A stretch of 64,000 bases of DNA from an uncultured Luminiphilus sp. (GTDB lineage: Bacteria > Pseudomonadota > Gammaproteobacteria > Pseudomonadales > Halieaceae), in assembly GCA_905182485.1 (NCBI GenBank), contig CAJJBO010000015.1, positions 1-64,000 on the forward strand. Reading direction: 5' to 3'. This document shows positions 44,954-55,843 of this stretch, piece after piece. Under the pieces are notes generated by a model. It did not search any database. It was not told the origin of the DNA and saw nothing but the letters and a program-made list of their open reading frames with translations. The translations under genes and the position numbers were made by a program. Position 1 is the stretch's first letter; every line of letters begins with the position of its first letter.

Positions 44954-47703
44954 ATGACCGATATGTTTATTCCCGGACAACGATGGGTCAGTCACGCCGA
45001 TAGCACGCTTGGACTAGGGATTGTCACCACCGCCGATACCCGGCGCGTCACACTGCATTTTCCAGCTGTTGAAGAGGAGCGCGTCTACGCGACTGACCGC
45101 GCACCTTTGACCCGGCTGCTATTGAAAACCGGCGATCAATTGATCCGCATGGACGGCGCCTCACTCGTCGTGGTGACGCGCAGAACAGCACGCAGGAATC
45201 ATGGTTTATGCCGCAGAGAATGAGCAGGGTGAGCTCTGCCAGGTCAACGAGGCTGAGCTTGATGCCCATATCGAACTCAACACACCAGTTGAGCGACTAC
45301 TGAACAGTCAGCTGGGCAAGCCTGCCGACTTTGGACTGCGACAAACAACACTAGATCATAATGCCTCAGCTGATGGGTTCGGGCTACGCGGTTTACTGGG
45401 TGCTCGTACCACCCTCCTCTCCCACCAGCTGTACGTCGCTGCCACCGTTGGCGCCCGATTTGCACCAAGAGTCCTACTGGCTGATGAAGTCGGGTTAGGT
45501 AAAACGATTGAAGCTGGCCTCATCGTCAGTCAGCAACTGTTGCGTCAACGCGCGCAGCGCGTGCTCATTCTCACGCCCGAAACGCTGACACATCAATGGC
45601 TCATCGAGATGCAAAGGCGCTTCCACTTGTCCTTCTCGCTATTAAATGCGGCACGACTCGAAGACACCGATCCCAGTGAGGAATTCTCTGAATCCCCTCT
45701 GGTGCTATCGCCCATCAATCTTTTTGAGTCTGACCCAGCGCTTCAGGAGTGTGTTCGGCAAGTGGAATGGGACATGGTTGTGATTGATGAAGCCCACCAC
45801 ATCACCGGCCTGAATCACCCTCGCTCGAGTCTGGGCGAGTTTGTCCATACGCTCTCTCAGCACACCCGAGGGCTTCTGCTATTAACCGCCACGCCCGAGC
45901 AGGCAGGCCTTTTTTTCCATTTTGAACGGCTACAACTCTTCTTGATGTAAAAGATCTATAAGCCTAATTACAGAAAAGAGCAAACTCAGTTTACTGCTTG
46001 GAACCACGCGATCGAGCAGCTCGAACACGGGCTGCCCTGTGATCTTCCCGCCGACATCGACACCAATGCCAATTCCGCAGACCAGATCCAACAGATGTTA
46101 GATCGATACGGCACAGGCAGAGTGCTCTATCGTAATACGCGCCAAGGCATTTCTGGCTTTCCCAATCGGCACCATCAATGCTACCCGCTGGCGGCGCCTG
46201 AACTTTATGTCAGCGACGCAAACCAGCTTCATCCGGAGACGCTGCACCCCGAAGCACATTGGATTGAAGCAGACCCCCGAGTCACTTGGCTTCAAGAGCA
46301 ATTGAAGCAACTGCGGCCCCATAAGGCGCTCGTGATTTGTGCTGACAAGCACACGGCCATGGGTCTTGAGCATCATCTTCACCTCAAAGCGGGCGTCCGA
46401 TGCGCCGCCTTTCATGAAGACCTCAGCCTAATAGAGCGTGATCGAGCGGCAGCCTACTTCGCCGAGGAATCAGGTGGTGCCCAAGCGCTTATCTGCTCTG
46501 AAATTGGCAGCGAGGGGAGAAACTTTCAGTTCGCCAAACACCTTATCTGCTTTGATCTACCGAGGCACCCCGACTTACTAGAACAACGTATCGGACGGCT
46601 CGACCGGATTGGTCAAGGCAGCGATATTTATTTACACCTGCCGATTCTGGAACATACCGCGCAAGCAGTGGTTTACCGCTGGCTGGATGAAGGCCTGAAC
46701 GCCTTCAATGCCACTTGCTCAGTGGGTCATCAGTTGTATTCCGAGTTTGCTGCCGCATTAGCTGCTGCAATGGAGGACGGTAGCGGGCTAGACGATCTGA
46801 TCGAGGCAACGCGTCAGCGGCGACAAGGCTTGCTCCAAGAGTCTGAAAAAGGCCGTGACCGGCTGCTGGAACGCAACTCCCACAACGCTGAGCGAGGTGC
46901 AGCCATAATCACTGCACTCGAACAACGAGAATCCGCGGAAACGTTGCACGCTTTTTGCGAGATGCTGTTTGATCGTATTGGCATTGATCAAGATTATCTC
47001 GACGAGCAATTGACGGTCGTCAAACCCACTGAAAATTTGGTCACCGGACAACTGCCTGGATTGGATGAAAATGGTGCCACAGCGACTTATGACCGGACTA
47101 CCGCATTAAGCCGCGATGACGTTATCTTTTTGACTTGGGAACACCCCATCGTCATGGAGTCGATGGCCACCTTGCTCAGCAGTGATATTGGGAAAGCCAG
47201 TATCGGTACTTTTAAGCACCGAGGCGTACCGGCGGGCACCGTACTCCTCGAAGCCCTTTACCGGGTCGAGTGCCTCGCACCGAGATATTTAGAGACGGGA
47301 CAATTTATCGATCAAACACCCTTGCGAATGCTGCTAACAGCAGAGGGCAAAGAAGTGGGCGACCGACTCTCATCGTCCTACCTCGCGGAGCATTTACAAA
47401 ACGTTCCCACAGCAACCAGCGCTGCAGCGCTCAGCAAACTCCGCCAAACACTTGAATCACTATTTCCTGTGCTTGATGCGGCAGCGGTCAAAACGGTCAT
47501 CGCTCGCCGCGAGCAGGCCGTTGCGCACGCTCAGCAAACACTCAATGCGGAATGGGACCGGTTGCAGTATCTGCAATCCGTCAACCCTACGATTCGAGAA
47601 GAAGAAGTGCTGGCCATGGCACAGCATACAAGACGCCTGTTGCGAGGCGCTCTCCCAAGCCCAGCCAGTGCTGGAGGGTTTGCGGGTCTGCATCGCGGTC
47701 TAA
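44954..47703 (+). CDS. rapA: RNA polymerase-associated SNF2-type helicase RapA, with several indels
   Basis: FIPGQRWVSHADSTLGLGIV; LLADEVGLGKTIEAGLIVSQQLL; IDEAHH; SEIGSEGRNFQFAKHLICFDLPRHPDLLEQRIGRLDRIGQ; C-terminus QAQPVLEGLRVCIAV*. Confidence 0.94.
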
Positions 47704-47724
47704 GCTGCGATGCCAATTATCAGC

Positions 47725-49600
47725 TTACTCAGGGGACGGCTGGTACCAGATTGGCGAGGTGTACGCACGTTCCTGTATCGTATCAGGCCTGCGGGTATCG
47801 ACATCACCGCCCAAAGCGAGGGCATCGAGCAGTGAGTGCCTTGCAGTCGGTATCTGTAACACACGGACATAGTAGAAAGCCGATTGCAGCGGATCAAAAA
47901 TCGGATCACGCCAGACCACTCGCAAGCTAGGCGCCCCAATGCTATTGGCCGTCAGCCCGGTCTGTAGATCAACCGTTGTGCCAACCGGCAGCAACTCGCC
48001 CTCGTCATCCAGTCGGGCATCACCGCCTGACCAGGCCACATCAACGACCTGCTCTTGTGTCTCGCCTGCGTCATCAAGCCAACCCTTGACCACCTGCACG
48101 CGGTCAAGATAAGCGCCCCGCGGATCCGCTGAGGCCTCAATCATCAGGGTGAATTGATCACCTGACTGGGCCCCCTGTATTTCGCCCCCCATCGGCACAG
48201 CGTCAGCGGCGAGATTATCGGGGAAAGACGCTTGATCAAAACCAGACGCCGCCAAATTCAAACCTGCAAACGTGCGCACCGCAATTCTTGGGCCACTCGT
48301 TGCATACACCTCACGCCGTCGCATCGCGGCCACAATGGCTTCACGAGTATTATCGGTCGCCCAGACCGCCGCAAGACCCGAGGCACTCATTCCCCAGCCA
48401 AACGTCCCACGGGCATCCTCAGACCATCCTCCGGCTTTTCGCGAGGGAATCGAATCGGTTGCCATTTTGCCGTGAAAATTATCTTCCTCTGCCGAGGGCA
48501 GTGCCGTGTGGGCATCGGTAGAGCCAATGACGCCGAACTGATAGGGGTTAAAACCGATTTTTGCGTCCAACTCTAGGCCCACTTTTAAGGCACTGCGAAC
48601 ATAGTCGCCCCGCTGTGGAACATAGTCTGTCCACTCACGCTGAATGTAATAAGGGTAACGCTCGAAGTCTGCGAACGCGTCATCAGGCGCTAGCACTGGG
48701 TGCGTTTCTGAATCGCCCTTGATCTGGGTTATCTCAACAATCGGCTCCCAGTAGCGACGCACCTCAGCGTAATCGCGATCAATGGCCTCTCCGCGAAGGT
48801 CTCGCACATCGAACATTGACCCTTTCGAAATATTAGAGTTGTGCGGTACCGCAATAAAATCGCCGCCGGTAGCGCGGCTGGTCTCTTCTAACCAATCCCA
48901 AAGGTCGCTGGGGAAAGAACTATCATCAAAACCGAAAGGCGCAAAGGTTTGCGCCTGCTCTGCTGTAATATCCGAAATCACCACGCGGTGAAGATTAGCG
49001 CCTCCCGGAATCAAAGAATATTCCCAGCCGATCAGCGCAGTAAAAACGCCCGGGTCATTGTGCCGCTCCGCAGCATCAGTGATCAATTTCCACGTGTCGA
49101 CCTCAACCGTCGGCTGCCGAGGCACCAACCCGCTGACCCGGTCTTCCTCCCAGCCCAACATCGCTTCCACCGCATTTTCTGCCGGTTTTGGCAACACGGT
49201 GGTAAACAACTCTCGACCGGTATCGTTATCTACTGCGTCACGTAATAAATACTGAACGATTCGCGTCCAAATGCGCTCCTTCCAACTCAACCCCTCTGTG
49301 ATCATCGGGTTCAAGTACAAGCTTCTGATGACCCCTAAATACTCGGCGTGGTCTGAGACCACTAGAAAGTCGAGCGGCGTGCCAATTTGGCGTAGCTTCC
49401 GGAACTTGCGATGTTTCCGTAGGCGATATTCATCATTTGGTTGAAGGCCGTGAGGTTGCCATTGGTAGCGACGGAAGAATTTACCGTGTCGTAGTCGTCC
49501 CATTTCCGCTCCTGCGCCTGCGCAAAGTCGGCATGCCCGCATCGTAAGCATAGCCACCCCAGCCGATTCTGAGTAAGAAGAGGCTCACCACTGAGGCCAT
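47725..49600 (-). CDS. DUF3604 family protein; N-terminal PHP-like region scrambled by indels
   Basis: PLDFLVVSDHAEYLGVIRSLYLNP...GVIGSTDAHTALPSAEEDNFHGK...REVYATSGPRIAVRTFAG. Confidence 0.85.
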
Positions 49601-49660
49601 TCATTTTTATTGTTAGCATGACGGGGACTCCTACCAGCCGCGATAAAACGTCAAATCGAT

Positions 49661-50455
49661 TTACTGCCCCTTCCAAGCCGGTGTTCGTTTTTCAAAAAAA
49701 GCCGTAATGGCCTCTTTTGAATCAGCACTACCGATACAAATACTTTGCAGCGCCGCTTCCTTTGAGATCGTGTCACCTAGGTTGTGTGCGGCAGAAAAAT
49801 TAAGGGCCTCTTTAGTATATCGTAGCGCCAACGGAGATCGCTCAGAAAGATCCCGTGCGAAAGCCATTGATGCTTGAGCGAAATCATCGTCGGCCAGCAC
49901 ACGATTAGCGAGCCCCCACTCCACCGCCTTCTCCGCACTGACTTTTTCGCCAAGCGCCATCAGTTCGTAAGCCCGCTTTGAACCGATGAGGTGCGGTAAT
50001 AACCAGGTGGCGCCACCGTCGGGGACCAATCCGATCCCCACGAACGGCTGATAGAGATAACTCGATTCGGCCATCAAAACGAGGTCGCAAGCCATCGCGT
50101 ATGAGTATGAAATCCCCGCACACGGGCCATTAACTGCCGCCACCCAGGGTTTACGCGCATGGTGGATCGCCAGCACGCCCGGCTTGTATTCTGCGTTCAG
50201 TTGATCCTCTACGCCCTCCGCACCTGAAAATCCAGACTCCTCGGTATCAGACAGGTCTGCGCCCGCGCCAAAGGCTCTGCCTGCGCCGGTCAGCACCACC
50301 ACCCAGATGTCTCGGTCGGCATTGACCTCTTGCGCGGCACGGACGAACTCGCGCCGTTGCGTCACATTGAAACTATTCAATTTTTCTGGTCTGTTAAACG
50401 AGACCCGGGCAACTCGCCCCGCTCTCTCTACTAAAATGGTGTCGTATTCACTCAT
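49661..50455 (-). CDS. Enoyl-CoA hydratase/isomerase
   Basis: VARVSFNRPEKLNSFN; GAGRAFGAGADLSD; C-terminal EAITAFFEKRTPAWKGQ. Confidence 0.92.
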   Translation of the reverse strand: MSEYDTILVERAGRVARVSFNRPEKLNSFNVTQRREFVRAAQEVNADRDIWVVVLTGAGRAFGAGADLSDTEESGFSGAEGVEDQLNAEYKPGVLAIHHARKPWVAAVNGPCAGISYSYAMACDLVLMAESSYLYQPFVGIGLVPDGGATWLLPHLIGSKRAYELMALGEKVSAEKAVEWGLANRVLADDDFAQASMAFARDLSERSPLALRYTKEALNFSAAHNLGDTISKEAALQSICIGSADSKEAITAFFEKRTPAWKGQ

Positions 50456-50488
50456 TGCTCTCTCCTAGAACTTGCTATTCACCAGGTA

Positions 50489-51632
50489 TCAATTGTTTTG
50501 GACCGCAGCGCCAGAGGCCAACAACGCCTCCACCTCAGCACCCGATAATCCCGACGCCTGAATCACCGAGACCGTATCGGCGCCAAGGGCTCTCGTGCTA
50601 TGGCGAATGTCAGAGGGGGTTCGCTCAAAACGCGGCGCCGGTGACGGGTGCACTAGCTCATCCACTTGGGTATACACCGCACGTTCGATATTAGCGCCAT
50701 ATTCGGTGGCTTCTTGCATCGTCAACACCGGCGCAAAGCATGCATCGCTACCCGACATAATCTGATCCCACTCATCTCGCGTTTTGGTCATCAGCACTGC
50801 CGCCAACTTTTGCTTGAGATCCGGCCACTGAGTCACGTCATGCTGCGCTGCAAATTGCGGGTCACTAATCTCCGCCCTAGTCATTAGCTCTGCGTAGAAC
50901 TGCGGCTCAATAGCGCCGACAGCGACATATTTCCCGTCAGCACACTCGTAGGTATCGTAAAAATGAGCCGCACCATCGAGCAGGTTAGACTCTCGCTCTT
51001 CTGCATTCCAGGCCCCCATCTGTTGAAAGCCCTGCATCATCCACATGAGCTGCGCTGTCCCATCGACCATCGCCACATCGATCACCTGCCCTTGACCCGA
51101 ACGAGTGGCCTCCAGTAACGCGGCCAGTATGCCCGTTACCAACAGCATACCGCCGCCGCCAAAATCACCCACCAAGTTCAGTGGCGGTGTTGGGCCTCTC
51201 ACCTCGACGGCCAATGGCGTGCAATGCGCCGGTGATCGCGATGTAATTAAGATCGTGCCCTGCGGCTTGCGAGAGCGGGCCCTCCTGCCCCCATCCGGTC
51301 ATCCGAGCGAAGACTAATTTGGGGTTCCTTGCCCGACACACCTCGGGGCCAATGCCCAGCTTTTCGCAAACGCCCGGACGATAGGGATCGATTAAAGCAT
51401 CCGCTCGCTCAATCAATTTCATGAGCGCCTCAAGACCCGCCGGTTGCTTAAGATCTAACACCACCGACTTTTTGTTGCGACCACTGATCGGCTCAGCCAG
51501 CTTCGGATCCAGCGCGCCAGGTCGCTCAATACGAATGACCTCGGCACCCATATCGGCCAACATCATGCCCCCCATCGGCCCAGGACCAATCCCTGCAAGC
51601 TCGATTACCGTGATGCCACTCAAGGTTCCCAT
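50489..51632 (-). CDS. CaiB/BaiF CoA-transferase family (alpha-methylacyl-CoA racemase-like), one indel near 51190
   Basis: [69 protein letters not shown]. Confidence 0.92.
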
Positions 51633-51643
51633 AAACCGACCCC

Positions 51644-52819
51644 TCAGAAATTACGCTGATTAAAGGGCTCGTATTGGTCACCCAAACAATACCGACCAAT
51701 AATCAATTTCATGATTTCAGAGCTGCCTGCATAGATCGTTGCGATTTTCGCATCGGCAGACTGTCGACTGATAGGGTATTCGTCCATAAAGCCTGCTCCA
51801 CCGTGCAGTTGCAAGCCCTCATCCGCCACCCGCTGCTGCAGCTCAGACGTCTTCAGTTTCGCCATTGCGGCATCCTCAGCGCTCAACGTGCCCTCGTTAA
51901 ACGCCAGCGCCGCCTGATCGACGTAACACTGCGTAATATCCAATTCGGCGCGCAGCTCCGCCATCTTGAACTGCGTGTTCTGCATGGCGGCTAGCGGCTT
52001 GCCAAACACTTCACGCTCCTGCACGAAGGTGGCCGTCAGATCCCAAGATAATTGTGCGGCGGCTAAGTAACCCATAGCCCCTAACAACCGCTCTTCAGCC
52101 AGCCCGCTCATTAGATAATAAAAACCTTGATGCGCCTCACCTAACACATTGGCCTTAGGCACCTTGACGTCGTGAAAAAACAGCTCTGCCGTATCCTGCG
52201 CCTTCAGCCCCAATTTCTTCAGATTACGCCCTCGCTCAAATCCCTCCCAGTTTCCCTCAACCAAAAACAATGTCATTGCGTGGGGATTATTGTGTGGATC
52301 AGTCTTCGCTGCTACGACCACGAGATCGCAATTAATGCCGTTAGAAATATAGGTTTTCTGGCCATTGAGCACCCAATGATCGTCCTCCTCGGTCGCGTGC
52401 GTTCGCATGCCCGCTAAATTACTACCCGCATCGGGCTCCGTCATCGCAACGGCCAACACAATGTCACCCGAGACGGCTCCAGGTATATAGCGCTGCATCT
52501 GCTCTTCTGTGCCAAAGCGCGTAATGTAGGGCGCGACGATTCTGCTGTGCAGCGACCCAAACCAATCGCCGCACCGCGCATAAGCCAGCTCTTCAATAAT
52601 GACCTGCTCCCAGCGAATATCGTAGTCATCGAGGCCACCAAATCGCTCTTCTGGCCAGACCATCAAGAATCCTTTCTCACCAGCGGCCTTGAAGATCTCT
52701 CGGTCGACAATGCCTTGCTCTCTAAAGCGCTCCATCTCAGGGACGACGGCTTCAGCGAGGAAACGTCGGTACGCCTCTCGGAACATTTTTTGCTCTTCAG
52801 TAAACTGTCTCGTGAGCAT
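51644..52819 (-). CDS. Acyl-CoA dehydrogenase
   Basis: [59 protein letters not shown]. Confidence 0.95.
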   Translation of the reverse strand: MLTRQFTEEQKMFREAYRRFLAEAVVPEMERFREQGIVDREIFKAAGEKGFLMVWPEERFGGLDDYDIRWEQVIIEELAYARCGDWFGSLHSRIVAPYITRFGTEEQMQRYIPGAVSGDIVLAVAMTEPDAGSNLAGMRTHATEEDDHWVLNGQKTYISNGINCDLVVVAAKTDPHNNPHAMTLFLVEGNWEGFERGRNLKKLGLKAQDTAELFFHDVKVPKANVLGEAHQGFYYLMSGLAEERLLGAMGYLAAAQLSWDLTATFVQEREVFGKPLAAMQNTQFKMAELRAELDITQCYVDQAALAFNEGTLSAEDAAMAKLKTSELQQRVADEGLQLHGGAGFMDEYPISRQSADAKIATIYAGSSEIMKLIIGRYCLGDQYEPFNQRNF

Positions 52820-52937
52820 CTGGGCTCCTTATCGCTGTGAAATAGTGTGCCACCCAGCCACGATGGTGGCTGGGTGGCAGTCAATCGCTCAATTTGCATT
52901 GCGCGATCTACCCAGCTGGCTGGGGAGATCGATTTCG

Positions 52938-52999
52938 TTATTTGCCCTTCCAGATCGGGTCGCGTTTCTCGGCAAAGGCTTTGGCGCCCTCTAGCTGTA
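52938..52999 (-). pseudogene. C-terminal remnant of a second enoyl-CoA hydratase fused to the 3' end of the acyl-CoA ligase gene
   Basis: Reverse-complement frame VQLEGAKAFAEKRDPIWKGK* begins where the ligase frame ends FKVPKYS*. Confidence 0.8.
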
Positions 53000-54658
53000 C
53001 TTGGGCACCTTAAATGCCGCCAACCGGGATCCCATATGCTCACGCAATCCGGGTGCGTCTAACATCGCAGCAGGCTTCAGATGTACCGCTACACCGACTT
53101 CCTCGCCCAATCGATCATCCGGGACCGCAAAGGCGACACCCTCGAGAACCGCTGGATGGGTGTACAAAGCGCTCTCTACCTCAGCACCGTAGATATTTTC
53201 ACCACCGCGCAAGATCATATCTTTCGCACGATCGACGAGATAGAGGAACCCGTCCTCATCAAAATAACCAATATCACCCGTATGCAACCATCCATCAACA
53301 ATCGCCTCAGCGGTTGCCTCAGGGCGATTTAAATAGCCCTTAATCACGGGAGCACCCTTAACGCAGAGCTCTCCCCGCTCACCAACGGGCAACGACTCGC
53401 CGGCCTCGTTAACGATCTTGCCTTCCAGCGTCGGTACCAAGGGTCCGCAACTCGCTGGACGCGCTACAAACAAGTCGCCTGTCGTATAACTGGCAATGCC
53501 ACACACCTCGGTCATGCCATAACCTTGCGCGGGCTTTGCGCGCTTAGTCGTCTCGACGACTTTACTCGGCAAGTCGGGGTGCATCGCGGCACCGCCACCG
53601 CCCAGTGAATTCAAGCTCGAGGTGTCATAGTCATGAAAATCAGGGTGCGCGAGCAGCTCCCGAGTCATCATGGGCACCGCACTGAGCGTATTGACTTGCT
53701 CACGCTCGATCAACTTTAACGCGTCTTCAACATCCCACTTGTACATGAGCACCAGCTTTCCTCCGCCCACCGTGCCACCCTGCATCACACAGTTGTTAGC
53801 AGTGACATGAAACAACGGTGTGGCCACTAACGACGTGGGCGGTGGCGCGGAAACCGGTGCCTCGACCGAGCTATCTCTATTCAGTGCTTGAGTGGTTGCA
53901 AAGATCTGCCCCATTGCAGCGACGTTCAACACATTGTGCACACAGCCTCGATGCGTTAATTGAGCGCCCTTCGGGCGACCAGTGGTACCCGATGTATAGA
54001 AAATACAGGCATCATCATTCTCATCGATGGGCTCCATCACCAGCGCGCCCTCGATGCTCACCACGTCACGCCACTGCGTTGCCTGCACCGATGGCGCATC
54101 GTCTCTCACCGCCACCACCTCAATTTCACTGAAACGGTCTGCAATTTGCGCAAACACTTCTAGCCTGCGGTCATCGGCAATTAATAATCTAGGCTCCGAA
54201 TCTTCGAGCGCGTAGGCCATTTCATCCGCAACCCACCACGCATTCATTCCGACTACCACCGCGCCCACGGCAATGACGCCCCAGTACGCCAATATCCACT
54301 CTGGATAATTGCGCATGGCAATCGCGACTCGGTCACCCGGGCCAATACCCTGGGACGCAAGCCAAGCAGAAAAATTGGCGACAATCTGGCCCGCTTCGGC
54401 ATAGGTCACGCGCTCATCACCGTAGACAATGTATTCTTTGTCGCCGTGGCCCTGGCCCATCAGCCAAAGGTCACGAAGAGAGCCTGGTGCATGTCGATAG
54501 GCCTTGAGCGTACAGCCGCCTTGCTCGATCGTGGTGAGCTCGAGAAACGCCTCGGGAGCGGTAACCATTGCCACCGCCTGCCGATAGTTGTCCATAACCT
54601 GACTCATACCTGTTGCGCTCCCCATAACCGTGAGTGTGATCTGGTGGTCCAAATTCAA
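52991..54658 (-). CDS. AMP-binding acyl-CoA synthetase, truncated at its C-terminus
   Basis: ACIFYTSGTTGRPKGAQLTHRG; GWLHTGDIGYFDEDGFLYLVDRAKDMILRGGENIY; ends SRLAAFKVPKYS* without the PRNASGK-type motif. Confidence 0.9.
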   Translation of the reverse strand: MNLDHQITLTVMGSATGMSQVMDNYRQAVAMVTAPEAFLELTTIEQGGCTLKAYRHAPGSLRDLWLMGQGHGDKEYIVYGDERVTYAEAGQIVANFSAWLASQGIGPGDRVAIAMRNYPEWILAYWGVIAVGAVVVGMNAWWVADEMAYALEDSEPRLLIADDRRLEVFAQIADRFSEIEVVAVRDDAPSVQATQWRDVVSIEGALVMEPIDENDDACIFYTSGTTGRPKGAQLTHRGCVHNVLNVAAMGQIFATTQALNRDSSVEAPVSAPPPTSLVATPLFHVTANNCVMQGGTVGGGKLVLMYKWDVEDALKLIEREQVNTLSAVPMMTRELLAHPDFHDYDTSSLNSLGGGGAAMHPDLPSKVVETTKRAKPAQGYGMTEVCGIASYTTGDLFVARPASCGPLVPTLEGKIVNEAGESLPVGERGELCVKGAPVIKGYLNRPEATAEAIVDGWLHTGDIGYFDEDGFLYLVDRAKDMILRGGENIYGAEVESALYTHPAVLEGVAFAVPDDRLGEEVGVAVHLKPAAMLDAPGLREHMGSRLAAFKVPKYS

Positions 54659-54815
54659 TTTATAAGCCCCCGCAAGATACCCTAATGACCTCGCGGCAAC
54701 CAGTTCACAACAACACCATTTTGGCCTGTATCATACCAAGCGAATAAGCTTGGCCATCAAAACGCCACGGCCCGCGATCCACTCACCGACTATCGCCCCG
54801 TCAAAAAGGAACCCC

Positions 54816-55805
54816 ATGAGCGCACAAGAACTAGATCTAGCAAAACTTGAACCGTGGTTGCGAGAAAAAGTGCCCCCATTCGAGGGCGCGTTATCCGCCG
54901 ATAAATTTGCAGGCGGGCAATCCAACCCCACGTTCAAGTTGACTGCCGGCGCACAACATTACGTACTGCGACGCAAGCCACCGGGCGAGCTGCTCGCATC
55001 AGCCCATGCCGTCGATAGAGAGTTTCGCGTGCTCGACGCCTTAGCTCAGACGGACGTACCCGTACCGAAGGTGGTCGCACTCTGCGAGGACGACAGGCTG
55101 ATTGGCTCAATGTTCTACGTTATGGAACATTTAGAAGGCCGTATTTTCTGGGATCCCACCGTTCCAGAGGTCGGAGACGCCGATCGCGCGGCGATCTACG
55201 ACGAAATGAACCGCGTCCTTGCCGCACTCAGGAGGGTCGATGTCGATGCGGTTGGCAATTTTTCCACCGAGGAAAATTCCGGAAATGATGGCGGTCGGAA
55301 GCCCGACCAAGATACCGTAGAGAGTCTGGTGACCGACTTAGGCGAAAAGTTTCATCTCTATAATGGCAACACGCCTGACAAATTTACGCTGGTGCATATT
55401 GATTACCGGCTCGACAATATGATGTTTGGCGGGCCCTACCCCATTACGGTTGTTGACTGGTCGCCATCCATAGGCACCGGCGGCGCTGATGCGGCCTACT
55501 TTATGGCGTGGCAGTTTCCGAGGCAAGGCGGCATCGTCGGGCTGGAAGGCGTAAAGCGCAGCCCGCTCATGATACCGTCAGACGAGGCGTATATTGAGGC
55601 CTATTGTCAAAGAACCGGTCGAGCAAGTATTGACCACTGGCCGTTCTATATGGCCTTTTGCTTTTTTAGAATCGCCGCCATTCTGCAAGGCATTAAGAAG
55701 CGCGCCTTAATCGGTACGGCATCGAGTGCTGAGGCAGATAGTCGTGCCGTGATGGTCGGGCCTCTCGCCGCCCTCGGTGCCGGCTACATCAAGCAAAGCG
55801 CGTAG
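54816..55805 (+). CDS. APH-type phosphotransferase (ACAD10/11-kinase-like)
   Basis: KFAGGQSNPTFKLTAGAQHYVLRRKPPGELLASAHAVDREFRVLDALA; LVHIDYRLDNMMFG; VVDWSPSIGTGGADAAYFM. Confidence 0.88.
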   Translation: MSAQELDLAKLEPWLREKVPPFEGALSADKFAGGQSNPTFKLTAGAQHYVLRRKPPGELLASAHAVDREFRVLDALAQTDVPVPKVVALCEDDRLIGSMFYVMEHLEGRIFWDPTVPEVGDADRAAIYDEMNRVLAALRRVDVDAVGNFSTEENSGNDGGRKPDQDTVESLVTDLGEKFHLYNGNTPDKFTLVHIDYRLDNMMFGGPYPITVVDWSPSIGTGGADAAYFMAWQFPRQGGIVGLEGVKRSPLMIPSDEAYIEAYCQRTGRASIDHWPFYMAFCFFRIAAILQGIKKRALIGTASSAEADSRAVMVGPLAALGAGYIKQSA

Positions 55806-55843
55806 CCCCGAGCTCTTCGGCGCGGCCGCCTCGTAGCGCCTGG

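Noticed and set aside
47704-47930. Extension of rapA ORF to 47930
   Set aside because: The last 225 bp is a shifted frame over the convergent DUF3604 gene; the RapA-like C-terminus QAQPVLEGLRVCIAV* ends at 47703.
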